Shown here: in pieces, positions 41,227 to 50,567 of the stretch
How the letters are laid out: each line of letters starts with the position of its first letter
How positions within the stretch are numbered: position 1 is the stretch's first letter
DNA from: a virus
Direction: 5' to 3' (one strand)
IMG/VR virus record: IMGVR_UViG_3300005253_000675
Span: 1-63,816 of that record
Length of the DNA: 63,816 bases
Program-made: the position numbers and the translations under genes
The notes under the pieces: model-generated
What the model saw: only the letters and a program-made list of their open reading frames with translations
Told to the model about the DNA's origin: nothing
Database searches by the model: none

Positions 41227-41697
41227 ATGGCCAAGACGATCAAGGCGACGCACCGGCTACGCCGACCGCACGGCGTGATCTTCGACCCCAAGCGTCACTT
41301 TCTCAAGGGTGACGACGTGCCCGAGGCGGGAGCTCGGGTCACGCTCTCGGCCGGCACGCACGTCATCCCCTCGGTCGGGCAGCTCGCGAACCTGCCTGAC
41401 CGGTTCGAGTCCCTGTCAACCCCCGAGGCACCCGCCGAGATAGACGACCCCGAGGACGACGGTGACGGCGACCCCGAGGACGACGAGGGGAGCGAGGATG
41501 ATCACCGCGCGGCGGACGCCGCGGTCGACGCCGCCCTCGAAGCGGTGGGCGGCGACTGGAGCGCCCTGACGTCCCCGCAGCTGAGGGACCTGGCTGAGGC
41601 GTACGAGCTGGAGGTGCAGGGCACCGGGAGCGGCGGGAACGTGCTCAAGGCAGACTGGATACAGGCGGTCCAGGGAGCGCGTGGGGCGGTCGCCTAG
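41227..41697 (+). CDS. hypothetical head protein, 156 aa
   Basis: Basic N-terminus, long Asp/Glu-rich linker (residues ~70-95), then a SAP-like helical C-terminus (LTSPQLRDLAEAYELEVQG). Role in the head or connector is inferred from position. Confidence 0.62.
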   Translation: MAKTIKATHRLRRPHGVIFDPKRHFLKGDDVPEAGARVTLSAGTHVIPSVGQLANLPDRFESLSTPEAPAEIDDPEDDGDGDPEDDEGSEDDHRAADAAVDAALEAVGGDWSALTSPQLRDLAEAYELEVQGTGSGGNVLKADWIQAVQGARGAVA

Positions 41698-41830
41698 CGG
41701 CGTCGTCTTGGCCTGGGTGCGTGGTCTAGGGAGCAAGGCCATGCCCTAGGCCGCCACCCGGCCGAACGAGGGACGCCTCGCCGCTGAGCGAACAGCGGCG
41801 GGGACGACAACCTGAGAGGGAGGCCAAGCG
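41698..41830 (+). other. short intergenic region with hairpin
   Basis: No gene. CGCCGCTG (41779-41786) pairs with CAGCGGCG (41793-41800) around a 6-nt loop. GAGGGAGG lies before ATG 41831. Confidence 0.5.
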
Positions 41831-42226
41831 ATGGCCCTGAGAACGTCGGCGCCGGAGGTGTGCGCCATCATCGAGACGGACCTGGACGCGGACGCGGTCC
41901 TGCCGTTCATCATCCCGGCGAGCGCGCTGGTCGACCAGCACCTCGCGGGCTTCACCCCGGCGATTAGCGACGGCCTCCTCCTCCAGGTCGAGACGTACCT
42001 GGCCGCGCACTTCCTCGCCCTGTTCGACCCCCGCGCCGAGAGCGAGTCGGCCGACGGCGTACGGTTCAAGTACGAGGGCAAGACGGACATGGCCCTAGAC
42101 TCCAGCAAGTACGGGCAGATGGCCCAGGTCCTCGACCCGTCGGGCCGGCTGAAGCAGCTGAGCAAGGACAACCGGGTGGGCTGGCAGGTATCGGTCGCCA
42201 ACGAGCGGGACGTGGAGAACCTCTGA
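41831..42226 (+). CDS. head-tail connector-like protein, 131 aa
   Basis: Helical protein with VETYLAAHFLALFDPRAESE, as seen in phage adaptor proteins of the gp6/gp15 type. Position between capsid and tail genes supports it. Confidence 0.65.
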   Translation: MALRTSAPEVCAIIETDLDADAVLPFIIPASALVDQHLAGFTPAISDGLLLQVETYLAAHFLALFDPRAESESADGVRFKYEGKTDMALDSSKYGQMAQVLDPSGRLKQLSKDNRVGWQVSVANERDVENL

Positions 42227-42645
42227 TGGCCGGCGGCTTCCTCAGGCTCACCGGCGTGAGCGCGCTGGCCAGGCTGTTCAAGGACGTGGCCGACGCGGCC
42301 CGGTTCCCGGGCGAGTGGTGGGTGGGCTCGGCCGTGCCGTACGGCCCGTTTCACGAGTTCGGCACCACCCGGATCGTGGCGCGGCCCCACTGGCAGCCGT
42401 CGATCAACGCCGTGACCGCGAAGTTCGGGCTGGCGCCCGCGCGCCGTCAGCAGGAGTTCGTCAACGCGATGATCGAGGCGCCCCGCGGGCTGGTCAAGCT
42501 GGTGGCCTTCGACCTGGAGCGGACGGTGAAGATCTCGATCACCGCCCAGGGCATCATCGACACCAGCAACTACCGCAGCTCGATCGCCACCGGGCCCACG
42601 GAGGACGCGGCCTTCGGGGCCAGCGTCGGACAAACGATCAAGTGA
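42226..42645 (+). CDS. HK97 gp10-like neck/tail protein, 139 aa
   Basis: GSAVPYGPFHEFGTTRIVAR followed by PHWQPSI is the core pattern of gp10-like tail completion proteins. Overlaps both neighbours. Confidence 0.72.
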   Translation: MAGGFLRLTGVSALARLFKDVADAARFPGEWWVGSAVPYGPFHEFGTTRIVARPHWQPSINAVTAKFGLAPARRQQEFVNAMIEAPRGLVKLVAFDLERTVKISITAQGIIDTSNYRSSIATGPTEDAAFGASVGQTIK

Positions 42646-43688
42646 GCGCCTTCACCCGGATGGCTCGCCGCCACGGCGAGGACTTTGTGTATACCGGGTT
42701 TACCGAGGCCGTCAACTCCAAGATGGTACTCCCCGGGACCGCGGCCAATAACTCCAGCACCGATGACGATCTCGCGTTTGACGTGCTGGTCGGGGACCTG
42801 GACCTGAGGATCAAGCTGCAGATGGCGGACTTCTCGCGAGCCGGCGTCTTTCAGTACCTCATCCACAAGGCCGCGGGGACGCCGGCCACCACGGGCTTCT
42901 ACCTCAGGATGGAGAGCAGCGGCCTACTGCGGATGGTCGTCGCCGAGGGGGCCGTACAGCATAGTATAACGTCCACGGTTGAGGTTCCCGCCGCCCTGAA
43001 CGGGACCATCATCTGGCTCAGGGCCGCCATTGACCTCGACGACGGGGCGGGGAACCACGTGGTGGTGTTCTACACCTCGGTCGACGACCAGCGTACCTGG
43101 GTCGTGGTAGACACCGTGACCACCGCGGGGGTGATCGGCGCCGTGAACGACGTCGCCGAGAAGCTCAGGGTGGGCACCGACTACGTCGGGGCCAACTTCA
43201 CGACGGCCGACGTGTACCGGGTCCAGGTGCGGAACGGGATCGGCGGCGCCCTCGTGTACGACGCCCACTACGCAGCCCAGGCGGTAGGGGCCACGAGCTT
43301 CGCCGACCTCGCGTCCGCGTTGACCGTAACCATCAACGCCCCCGCCACGATCGCGGCGTCGGCCATCACGAGTCACGATGAGTACGGCGACGTGACGTAC
43401 ACGGCCGACGCTACCCCAGACACGATCAGGGGCATACGGCTCGACTCGAAGGACCGAAACGTGCTGGACGAGACCGGCGAGGAGAGGAGCGTCGACATCG
43501 AGGTGCTTGTGCCCGCCCCGCTCAAGAACTCCGCCGGGGTCGCGCTCACGCTGTCGGACGTCACGTCAGACAGGGCGCCGACGTTGACCGACGCGTCTGG
43601 GCGGCTATACCAGGTCGTCGGGATCGGCCACGAGGCCGCCACCCCGGTCGGCGCGCAGCGCATCCTCTGCGCCAGGCAGGTGGACTGA
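42642..43688 (+). CDS. neck/tail connector protein carrying an inserted concanavalin/LamG-like domain
   Basis: 348 aa, GTG start. The first ~22 residues (FTRMARRHGEDFVYT) and the last ~110 (DEYGDVTYTADATPDTIRG...) look like two halves of a short connector protein. Between them, residues ~25-235 are a beta-rich LamG/concanavalin-like module (LAFDVLVGDLDLRIKLQMAD, 'R.F..DL...V.V.YTS.D...TW'). Related modules occur in the tail gene at 48483 and probably at 57424. The insertion may display a glycan-binding domain at the neck. Confidence 0.7.
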   Translation: MSAFTRMARRHGEDFVYTGFTEAVNSKMVLPGTAANNSSTDDDLAFDVLVGDLDLRIKLQMADFSRAGVFQYLIHKAAGTPATTGFYLRMESSGLLRMVVAEGAVQHSITSTVEVPAALNGTIIWLRAAIDLDDGAGNHVVVFYTSVDDQRTWVVVDTVTTAGVIGAVNDVAEKLRVGTDYVGANFTTADVYRVQVRNGIGGALVYDAHYAAQAVGATSFADLASALTVTINAPATIAASAITSHDEYGDVTYTADATPDTIRGIRLDSKDRNVLDETGEERSVDIEVLVPAPLKNSAGVALTLSDVTSDRAPTLTDASGRLYQVVGIGHEAATPVGAQRILCARQVD

Positions 43689-44155
43689 TGCCTCTCCCCG
43701 TTAACGAGCCCAAGGTCCTGATCCTGGACCTTATCGAGGCGAAGTGGCTGGCCGCGAACGTCGTCGGCGACATGACGCCGGACTTTCACACGGGCTGGTG
43801 GAACCCTCGGTCTCTTCGGCCGCAGATCACGTTCACCAACCAGGATGAGGTCTACCAAGGCGTCTCGGGCTACGGCGCGATCGGGGCCGCCGGCCCGGTG
43901 CAGATCGCAGATGGCACGTTGTCCGTGAACTGCTGGGCTGTCCGCGACGAGGGCGCGGGTGGGACGAACCCCAAGAAGCTCGTACGTGAGATGGCGGAGG
44001 AGGTTCGGCGCATCATCCTGGCGAACGTCGTGCTCGTCACCAATCTCGAGTACGTCAGCGTCCTGTCGGTCGTGGACGTGGCACCGGTGGCCGGCAACAA
44101 GCCGGTGGTATTTCGGAAGAGCATCACCGTTGGCTTTAACTGGAGCACCACATGA
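43688..44155 (+). CDS. tail terminator-like protein, 155 aa
   Basis: Alpha/beta protein located where tail terminators usually lie, before the tail tube. ATGA overlaps. Assignment is mainly positional. Confidence 0.6.
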   Translation: MPLPVNEPKVLILDLIEAKWLAANVVGDMTPDFHTGWWNPRSLRPQITFTNQDEVYQGVSGYGAIGAAGPVQIADGTLSVNCWAVRDEGAGGTNPKKLVREMAEEVRRIILANVVLVTNLEYVSVLSVVDVAPVAGNKPVVFRKSITVGFNWSTT

Positions 44156-44331
44156 AGATCAAGGCCGTGAGCACGAGCACGCGGGCCATCACCCACCAGG
44201 GTGAGCGCGTGGAGTTCGACGAGAAGGGAGTCGGTACCATCAGCGACGTGAACGGCAGAGACCTCGTCGCCAACAACCCCAACTTCACCAAGGTGAAGAC
44301 CAGCAAGAAGGAGACGACCGATGCCGAATGA
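44152..44331 (+). CDS. hypothetical protein, 59 aa
   Basis: ATG overlaps the upstream stop (ATGA) and its stop lies inside the tail tube start. THQGERVEFDEKGVGTISD suggests a small beta protein. Confidence 0.6.
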   Translation: MKIKAVSTSTRAITHQGERVEFDEKGVGTISDVNGRDLVANNPNFTKVKTSKKETTDAE

Positions 44332-45553
44332 AGCGGGGATCCGAGCGCTGCGAGCCAACTTTATCCGGGAGACGATCCCCGGGGTGACGGACGCAGACCC
44401 AGACTGGCTGCGGTTCAGCGACGAGCTGGACGCGGCCACCTACGCCCCAGAGGGGAACGTCTTCGAGCGACGCGCCATCGGCTCGCCCGACGTGAGGGGG
44501 TTCGAGCTGGGGCCCGAGGCCCACGCGATGGGCGTCATCTACTCGATGCAGCGGTGGCTGGTGGGCGCCGACCCGCAGCCGGCGCCGCTGGACGCGGCCG
44601 CGGACGGCCTGCTCCGCGACGCCGAGGGCGGCTACCTGTCCACCCACTCCGTCCTGACGCGGCAGGCGTTCGCGACCGGCGGCACGGACGAGAACGGCTT
44701 CCGGATCTACTCCTATGGGGCCGGCGGGTTCCTCAGCGTGGTCAACGTGTCGGGCAACCCCGACTCGGGCGACCCGAGCAAGGTCGAGCTGACCTACCAG
44801 TTCGAGCGGGCGCGGTCGCACCTGATCAACCAGCCGGCCGTCACGGGCGGCGTGACGATCGTCAGCGACAGCGCCCTGGACACCACCCAGAGCGTGACGG
44901 TCGAGAACGAGGGCGCCGGCACCACGGAGACCATCGCGCTGAACGGCACGACCCCGGTGGTGGGGCTGACCCTGACCTTCGCGGACATCGACGCGATCGC
45001 GCTGGACGCGGAGACCGAGGGGAACATCACGATCACGTTCACCACGGGCGGCCTGGTCTGCGCGGTGATCGAGGGCAAGGTCAGCAACAACGGGATCGAG
45101 GGCGACCTCGGCCTGCCGCTGCTGGGCGCCGGCAGCTTCGAGGCGGCGCTGGGCCTCGCGTTCCAGACGGTGCTGAACGCCGGCGTGGCGAGGGGCGTCA
45201 GCCCGATCGCGACCAACGTCATGGGCATCAGCTTCGAGGTCACGAACAACCTGGCGCAGGACGCGGTGGTGGGCACGCGGAGGATGGTCATCAGCCCCGG
45301 AAACCGTGACCTGAAGTTCAACGCCACCGTCTTCAGCGACCAGGCGTCGCACGACGACATCGTGGCTCACCTCCAGGCCACCGAGGCGGACATGGTCTGG
45401 ACCTTCACCGGGGGCGCGACGGCCAGAGAGGTCACCCTCGGGGCGGCGGCGCTCACCTCGCCGGGCGAGCGGTCGTACGCCAAGGGCGAGGCCACGATGC
45501 AGCGGGACAACGAGTTCACGGCGAAGACCATCGCCATCACCGACGGGCTGTAA
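44321..45553 (+). CDS. major tail (tube) protein
   Basis: 410 aa. GIRALRANFIRETIPGVTD start and the repeated beta strands fit a phage tail tube protein. A central Ig-like stretch (LDTTQSVTVENEGAGTTETI) may be a surface-exposed insertion. Upstream of the chaperone pair as expected. Confidence 0.78.
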   Translation: MPNEAGIRALRANFIRETIPGVTDADPDWLRFSDELDAATYAPEGNVFERRAIGSPDVRGFELGPEAHAMGVIYSMQRWLVGADPQPAPLDAAADGLLRDAEGGYLSTHSVLTRQAFATGGTDENGFRIYSYGAGGFLSVVNVSGNPDSGDPSKVELTYQFERARSHLINQPAVTGGVTIVSDSALDTTQSVTVENEGAGTTETIALNGTTPVVGLTLTFADIDAIALDAETEGNITITFTTGGLVCAVIEGKVSNNGIEGDLGLPLLGAGSFEAALGLAFQTVLNAGVARGVSPIATNVMGISFEVTNNLAQDAVVGTRRMVISPGNRDLKFNATVFSDQASHDDIVAHLQATEADMVWTFTGGATAREVTLGAAALTSPGERSYAKGEATMQRDNEFTAKTIAITDGL

Positions 45554-45586
45554 GAGAACCAGCCCAGCTGTCACTGAGGAGTGATC

Positions 45587-46006
45587 ATGGCCGACGACAT
45601 CACCTCCTTCCTCGTCAAGCGTGACGGAGAGGGAAACGTAGAGCCGTACGAGGTAAAGGTCACGGGGATCAGGGAGGAGAACGAGCCCCTGCTCATCAAG
45701 ATCCTGCCCACGACGGTGGGCTCGCTGAAGGGGCTGACAGACCCCAACGCGGACGTGATCAAGTGGAGCATCGAGGACAAGATCGAGTACGTGCGTCGTC
45801 ACGTGGTGGAGCCGGACTTCGGGGCCCTCACCGCGGAGGAGCTGGAGGAGCGGATGACGATGTGGGACCTGGACATGATCCTCATCTCGGCGGTCCAGCA
45901 CGGCGGGCCGATGAGGCAGAAGAGGGGAGACGGTAAGAAGGGCCCTACCGGGGGCGGCCGGTCGAAGAGGAGATCGCCGCACTCGAAGCGTACCTCCACG
46001 ACCTAG
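45587..46006 (+). CDS. tail assembly chaperone (G-type)
   Basis: 139 aa from ATG 45587 (GGAG 5 nt upstream). Acidic, LTAEELEERMTMWDLD motif, then a basic end that looks like out-of-frame reading (KKGPTGGGRSKRR). Its last codons overlap a -1 reading frame that continues to 46167. Confidence 0.75.
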   Translation: MADDITSFLVKRDGEGNVEPYEVKVTGIREENEPLLIKILPTTVGSLKGLTDPNADVIKWSIEDKIEYVRRHVVEPDFGALTAEELEERMTMWDLDMILISAVQHGGPMRQKRGDGKKGPTGGGRSKRRSPHSKRTSTT

Positions 46007-46167
46007 GCTACCGGTACACCGGGCCCGGCAACCTGTACCAGGTGACGTTCTTCGAGATCGCGAGCCTCTCGGAGGGACGCCGGATCCTAGGACTCGTGGC
46101 GGACGGCGTGACCAGCGCGGAGGAGGCGGAGCTGAACAGGCTGGCTGAGGAGCTAGAGACGAGATAG
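45587..46167 (+). CDS. tail assembly chaperone G-T fusion made by probable -1 frameshift
   Basis: The -1 frame is open from 45937 to the TAG at 46165, encoding 'EEEIAALEAYLHDLGYRYTG...' which looks like a real protein, unlike the 0-frame end. The candidate slip site is C GGG GGC at 45949-45955. This matches the conserved G/GT organisation upstream of tape measure genes. Confidence 0.7.
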
Positions 46168-48486
46168 ATGGCCACCTTTCCGATCGGGGCACAGGTAGGC
46201 GCGGACACCAGCGCGTTCGTCGGCGCGATGGGCGGAGCCACCCGCGGGCTCAGCGCGTTCACGGGGGCGGCGGGCCTGGGCGCCGCGGCGATCGGCGTCT
46301 TCGCGGGGGCGGCCGGCCTGGGCGTCGCGATCAGCGCGGCCCGCGAGTTCCAGACCGAGATGATCAAGCTCAACACGCTGGTGGGCATCCAGTCCGAGCA
46401 GGTGGAGGCGTGGGCCGACTCGATCAAGGACCTGGCCGTCGAGACGGGGAAGGCGCCGGCCGACCTGGCCCGGGCGATGTTCGCCATCACGTCGGGCGGC
46501 GCGCGAGGGCAGGAGGCGCTGGACCTGCTGGAGCAGGCGGCCAAGGCGAGCGCCATCGGCCTGGGCGACATGACGGCGATCGGTCGCACGGCCACCGCGA
46601 TGCTCCAGGCCTTCGGGTCCGAGGGGCTCACGGCCGAGAAGGCGATCGACATCATGACCGCCACGGTGCGGCTGGGCAACCTGGAGGCCAGCGGCCTGGC
46701 CACCGCGTTCTCACGGGTCCTGGGTCCGGCCAAGGCGCTGGGTACCAACGTGGAGAACATCGGCGCGTTCATGGCCACGTTCACCCGCCTGGGCGGCTCC
46801 ACCGAGGAGGCGGCCACCGGGCTGCTCAACGTCTTCAACCTCCTGATCAAGCCGCCCAAGGACGCTCGCAAGGCGATGGCGGAGTTCGGCATCTCGATCG
46901 AGGACGTACGGGCGACTCTCGCCGAGGACGGGCTGCCTGCCGCCCTAGCCCAGATGAAGGCCGGCTTTGAGGGCAACATCGACGCGATGGGCCGGGTGAT
47001 CCCCAACACGCGAGCCCTCATCGGGTTCCTGAACACCGCCGGCCTGCAGGCGGACAGCTTCGCCTCCGACCTGATCTCGATCGAAAACTCCTTGGGAGAA
47101 ACGGAGGTGGCCTTCGAGACCTGGGGTCAGACGGCCGACGCGGCGTTCGACCGGTTCTCGGCCCAGGCGAAGACGGCCGCGATCACGATCGGCGACCTCT
47201 TCCTGCCCCCGCTGATCTTGCTGCTCAACACGCTGACCAGCCTGGTCGGGTTCCTGGAGAAGTCGGCCGACGGCTGGGGCCTGATCTTCGGGGCGGTCGG
47301 CAAGGCTGGCGAGGAGGTGAAGGAGTTCCTCGCGCTGGCGGCCTCGGTACCCGTAGAGATCGAGCCGGGCACCCAGGCCGTGTCGGAGTTTGCGGAGGCG
47401 CTGGAGGGTATGAGCGACCTCAACCTGGAGTCGCTCCAGGGCCTGGCCGTGTTCAACATCCGTCAGCTGCAGGAGGCGCTCGCCTCTGGGAAGCTGACCG
47501 CTGATCAGCGGGAGCAGGCCATCGGCCAGCTGGAGCGAGAGCGTGAGCGGTTGCGGCTGGTGAACGACGAGATCCGGGAGCAGATCGCCGCCCGCGACGC
47601 AGCCGCCGAGGCGCTCAAGAACGAGGTGGAGGAGAAGGCGTTGGCGCGGCTCGCGACGGAGGACGAGCTGGAGGGCATCGAGTCGATCGTGAACGCGCTT
47701 CAGGATGAGCTGGACGGGCTGACGATGACCCGGGCCGCGATCATCGACAAGGAGCTGGTAGACCTGCGGGCCACGGACACGACGCGCGAGGCCGTGGCAG
47801 AGCTCCTGGAGGAGATCAGGGCTCAGAACGCTCTGGCCGACGCGGTGAAGGACGCGGCCCGCGAGAAGGACAAGTCGGCCCGGGACGAGACGCGTCGCCT
47901 CGCAACCCTGAAGAAGGAACGGGAGCGGGCGGCCGCGACAGCCCAGCGAAGGGCAGAGCGTGAGGAGCTGGCCAAGCTGAACGCTGAGATGCAGGAGGCC
48001 ATGGCGATCGCCCAGCAGTTCGCCGACACGATCGCGACCGCGTTCGAGGACGTGATCAGCGGGACGTCCAGCGTCGCCGAGGCCTTTGGCACCATGGTGA
48101 CCGAGATCCTGAAGCAGATCCAGCGGATCATCATCCAGAAGACCATCGTCGAGCCGCTCGTGGGCGCGCTTCTGGGTCAGATTGGGCCGTCTGCGTCGCG
48201 AGCCCACGGTGGCTCGGTATCGGCGGGCAGCTCGTTCTTGGTCGGCGAGCGCGGACCGGAGCTGTTCACGCCCGGCACCTCGGGCAACATCACGCCGAAC
48301 AGTCAGCTAGGCGGCGGGGCCGCGGTCATCGTGCAGCAGACGATCATCTTCTCGCCGAGCCTGATCGACGGGCGGTCAGGGGAGCGGTTCATCCAGGAGC
48401 AGGCCGGCGTCATCACGGGCCTGGTCGCCGAGGGCGCCCAGCGCAGCGCCCAGCTGGCCGGCGCGTTCCAGGGCGAGACGGGATGA
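46168..48486 (+). CDS. tail tape measure protein
   Basis: 772 aa. TP901-type core (ITSGGARGQEALDLLEQAAK, 'G.MTAIGRTATAML'), hydrophobic N-terminal segments, a long coiled coil (~440-630) and a Gly-rich end with 'AHGGSVSAG.SFLVGERGPELF'. By the usual ~1.5 A per residue rule, the tail would be near 115 nm. Confidence 0.9.
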   Translation: MATFPIGAQVGADTSAFVGAMGGATRGLSAFTGAAGLGAAAIGVFAGAAGLGVAISAAREFQTEMIKLNTLVGIQSEQVEAWADSIKDLAVETGKAPADLARAMFAITSGGARGQEALDLLEQAAKASAIGLGDMTAIGRTATAMLQAFGSEGLTAEKAIDIMTATVRLGNLEASGLATAFSRVLGPAKALGTNVENIGAFMATFTRLGGSTEEAATGLLNVFNLLIKPPKDARKAMAEFGISIEDVRATLAEDGLPAALAQMKAGFEGNIDAMGRVIPNTRALIGFLNTAGLQADSFASDLISIENSLGETEVAFETWGQTADAAFDRFSAQAKTAAITIGDLFLPPLILLLNTLTSLVGFLEKSADGWGLIFGAVGKAGEEVKEFLALAASVPVEIEPGTQAVSEFAEALEGMSDLNLESLQGLAVFNIRQLQEALASGKLTADQREQAIGQLERERERLRLVNDEIREQIAARDAAAEALKNEVEEKALARLATEDELEGIESIVNALQDELDGLTMTRAAIIDKELVDLRATDTTREAVAELLEEIRAQNALADAVKDAAREKDKSARDETRRLATLKKERERAAATAQRRAEREELAKLNAEMQEAMAIAQQFADTIATAFEDVISGTSSVAEAFGTMVTEILKQIQRIIIQKTIVEPLVGALLGQIGPSASRAHGGSVSAGSSFLVGERGPELFTPGTSGNITPNSQLGGGAAVIVQQTIIFSPSLIDGRSGERFIQEQAGVITGLVAEGAQRSAQLAGAFQGETG

Positions 48487-50567
48487 CCCTCAAGCCCAGC
48501 ATCGCCAGCCCGGAGGTCGAGTTCGACGCCCGCAGCGTCGCCGGCGTGCCCGAGGACGACTGGGACCAGACGGTCACGTGGCCCGACACGGCGGGAAAGC
48601 TCGGCGGGCCGTTCGACGGCACCGGCGCCGGGGGCACGCGACGGTTCGAGGAGTTCGGCGTCCGCGGCACGTTGCCCCAGGTCCGGTGCCGAGGCACGGG
48701 CAGCACGCCCGCTCGTCAGGACCGGTTCAGCTTTGACGCCGCGCCCTTCATCAACAGCAACGTCACCTTCTTCGCGGTCGTCCACGCGATCAGCCTGACC
48801 AACCATCTCCCGATCATCGGATCAAGCGTGGCTTCGACGCCACCTCGGATATGGTCTGTGTTCGCTAAGTCGAACGGAGCCATTGTCTTTACTCGTGGCA
48901 CCGACCCCTACGACGTGATCTCGGCGACCGGGGTCATCGTCGCGGGTGGGCTCTACGTGATCACGGCGAGGGCCGAGGGAACGACCATGATCCTGCGCGT
49001 GAACGGGGTCCAGGTTGGGGTCAACGCCTCCGCGGGGTCCGTTCTCGACTGGGCTAGCCCTCGTCTCTTTGAGGTTAAAGATACGACGACCGGTGGCGTG
49101 GGCGACACCACGGGTCGGGACAAGGCCGCGGCGTGGATCAGCGGCTACAGCTCGGCGGCGTCGGACCAGGACGTCATCGACATGGAGGGCTTCCTCGCCG
49201 ACCGGTTCTCGGTGCCCGGGGTGGTCTCGCCCACGGCGTCAAAGCCCGCCATCGCCAGCCCACAGATCGAGTACGACGTGAACTCCCTCGGCGCCCTCGG
49301 CGAGGGCGACACCGTCGCCCCCTGGGACGACCAGACCGTCAACGGGAACGACGCCATCGCGGTGGGCACCCCGGAGATGGACCTCGGCGGGTGGCTGAAG
49401 GACGGCGGGCCGGCCGTGCGGATGACGCTGCCCGACGGGCAGGTCAACTTCACCGACCCGGGCTTCGGGGGAGAGGACGAGATCACGTGCTTCTGGGTCT
49501 TTCGGTTGGTGGACATGTCCGCCACGAACGTCCTCACGGGCGGGACCTCGTTCACGTCCCTGACGCAGATCGAGGCCTTCGTCACAGCAGCCGGCAAGGT
49601 CACGGTCAGCTTCGGGACCGACGAGGGGGTGCTGGCGGTGTCGTCCGCGGACGGCGAGATCCTGCCCGACACCGACTACGTCCTCAGCTTCACCCACTCC
49701 TCGACGGACGGGAAGATCCTCCGCAAGAAGGTGCTCGACGTGAACGGCGTCCAGATCGGGGCCAACCCCGCCAGCACCGGCAACCTCATCGTCTGGAGCG
49801 GGCCCCAGCTCTGCAACATCGTCGACGTCGCCTTCGCCAAGTTCATGAAGTACATGTGGTTCAGCGGCTACACGTCCCTGGCCTCCGTCGGCCAGCTCAT
49901 CCAGATGGAGGAGTTCCTGGCCGAGACGTTCCTCGGCCAGAGCCCCCTGGCGGGGTTCCCTCGCGACGTGCCGCCCCGGCGCGTGGGCGGCCTGTTCAAC
50001 CCGGGCGCCGTCAAGCGTCGCACGAACGCGGGGCTCACGCAGATCAGGTCACTGACCGCGATCGGCTGGTCGTGGACGGAGACCTTTCCCCTGCTCCGGG
50101 TGTCTGATCCCGACCACGTGGCGCTGACGGCGTTCATCAAGAACGCCTGGCATGCGGGCCAGATCTTCAAGGCCGTCCACCCCCTGCGTCCGGGCAGCGG
50201 GCTCACGCCCAACGGGCTCGGCACCGCGAACGTCATGGTCGTGGGAGCGGGCCAGACGGGGAACAGCGTTCTCACCGACGGGTGGCCCATCAACACTGTC
50301 AACTGCGTCGTGGCCGGGGACGTGATCTCCATCGGCGGCGAGGTCGCCGTCTACGAGGTGGTCCAGTCGGCCGACTCCAACGGGACGGGCGAGGTGACCG
50401 TCCTCGTGAACCCTAACCTTCGGTCGTCGCCCGCTGACAACGCCCTCGTGACGACGACCGACGTGGAGTTCGTCGTGACGATCCTAGACCGCTCCAGGTT
50501 CGAGTCGGCCCAGCCGCCGAACCTCTTCGCGGACTATCAGGTGACGTTCGGCGAGGCGCTGCTCTGA
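48483..50567 (+). CDS. distal tail protein with two N-terminal LamG-like domains
   Basis: 694 aa. Residues ~1-245 and ~250-490 are two related lectin-like units: each starts (K)P(S/A)IASPQ.E(Y/F)D, and each has an F....SL/ISG(Y)(S/T)S segment near its end. Residues ~510-694 are paralogous to the next gene product (GWSWTET vs GWSWNQT; PGSGLTPNGLG vs PGSGTSPNGLG; SRFESAQPP vs SRFEASRPP). This looks like duplication of a distal tail protein followed by gain of receptor-binding modules. Confidence 0.75.
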   Translation: MTLKPSIASPEVEFDARSVAGVPEDDWDQTVTWPDTAGKLGGPFDGTGAGGTRRFEEFGVRGTLPQVRCRGTGSTPARQDRFSFDAAPFINSNVTFFAVVHAISLTNHLPIIGSSVASTPPRIWSVFAKSNGAIVFTRGTDPYDVISATGVIVAGGLYVITARAEGTTMILRVNGVQVGVNASAGSVLDWASPRLFEVKDTTTGGVGDTTGRDKAAAWISGYSSAASDQDVIDMEGFLADRFSVPGVVSPTASKPAIASPQIEYDVNSLGALGEGDTVAPWDDQTVNGNDAIAVGTPEMDLGGWLKDGGPAVRMTLPDGQVNFTDPGFGGEDEITCFWVFRLVDMSATNVLTGGTSFTSLTQIEAFVTAAGKVTVSFGTDEGVLAVSSADGEILPDTDYVLSFTHSSTDGKILRKKVLDVNGVQIGANPASTGNLIVWSGPQLCNIVDVAFAKFMKYMWFSGYTSLASVGQLIQMEEFLAETFLGQSPLAGFPRDVPPRRVGGLFNPGAVKRRTNAGLTQIRSLTAIGWSWTETFPLLRVSDPDHVALTAFIKNAWHAGQIFKAVHPLRPGSGLTPNGLGTANVMVVGAGQTGNSVLTDGWPINTVNCVVAGDVISIGGEVAVYEVVQSADSNGTGEVTVLVNPNLRSSPADNALVTTTDVEFVVTILDRSRFESAQPPNLFADYQVTFGEALL

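Noticed and set aside
44285-46192. 635-aa minus-strand open frame opposite the tail tube
   Set aside because: Spans two real tail genes and a frameshift region with no recognisable domain.
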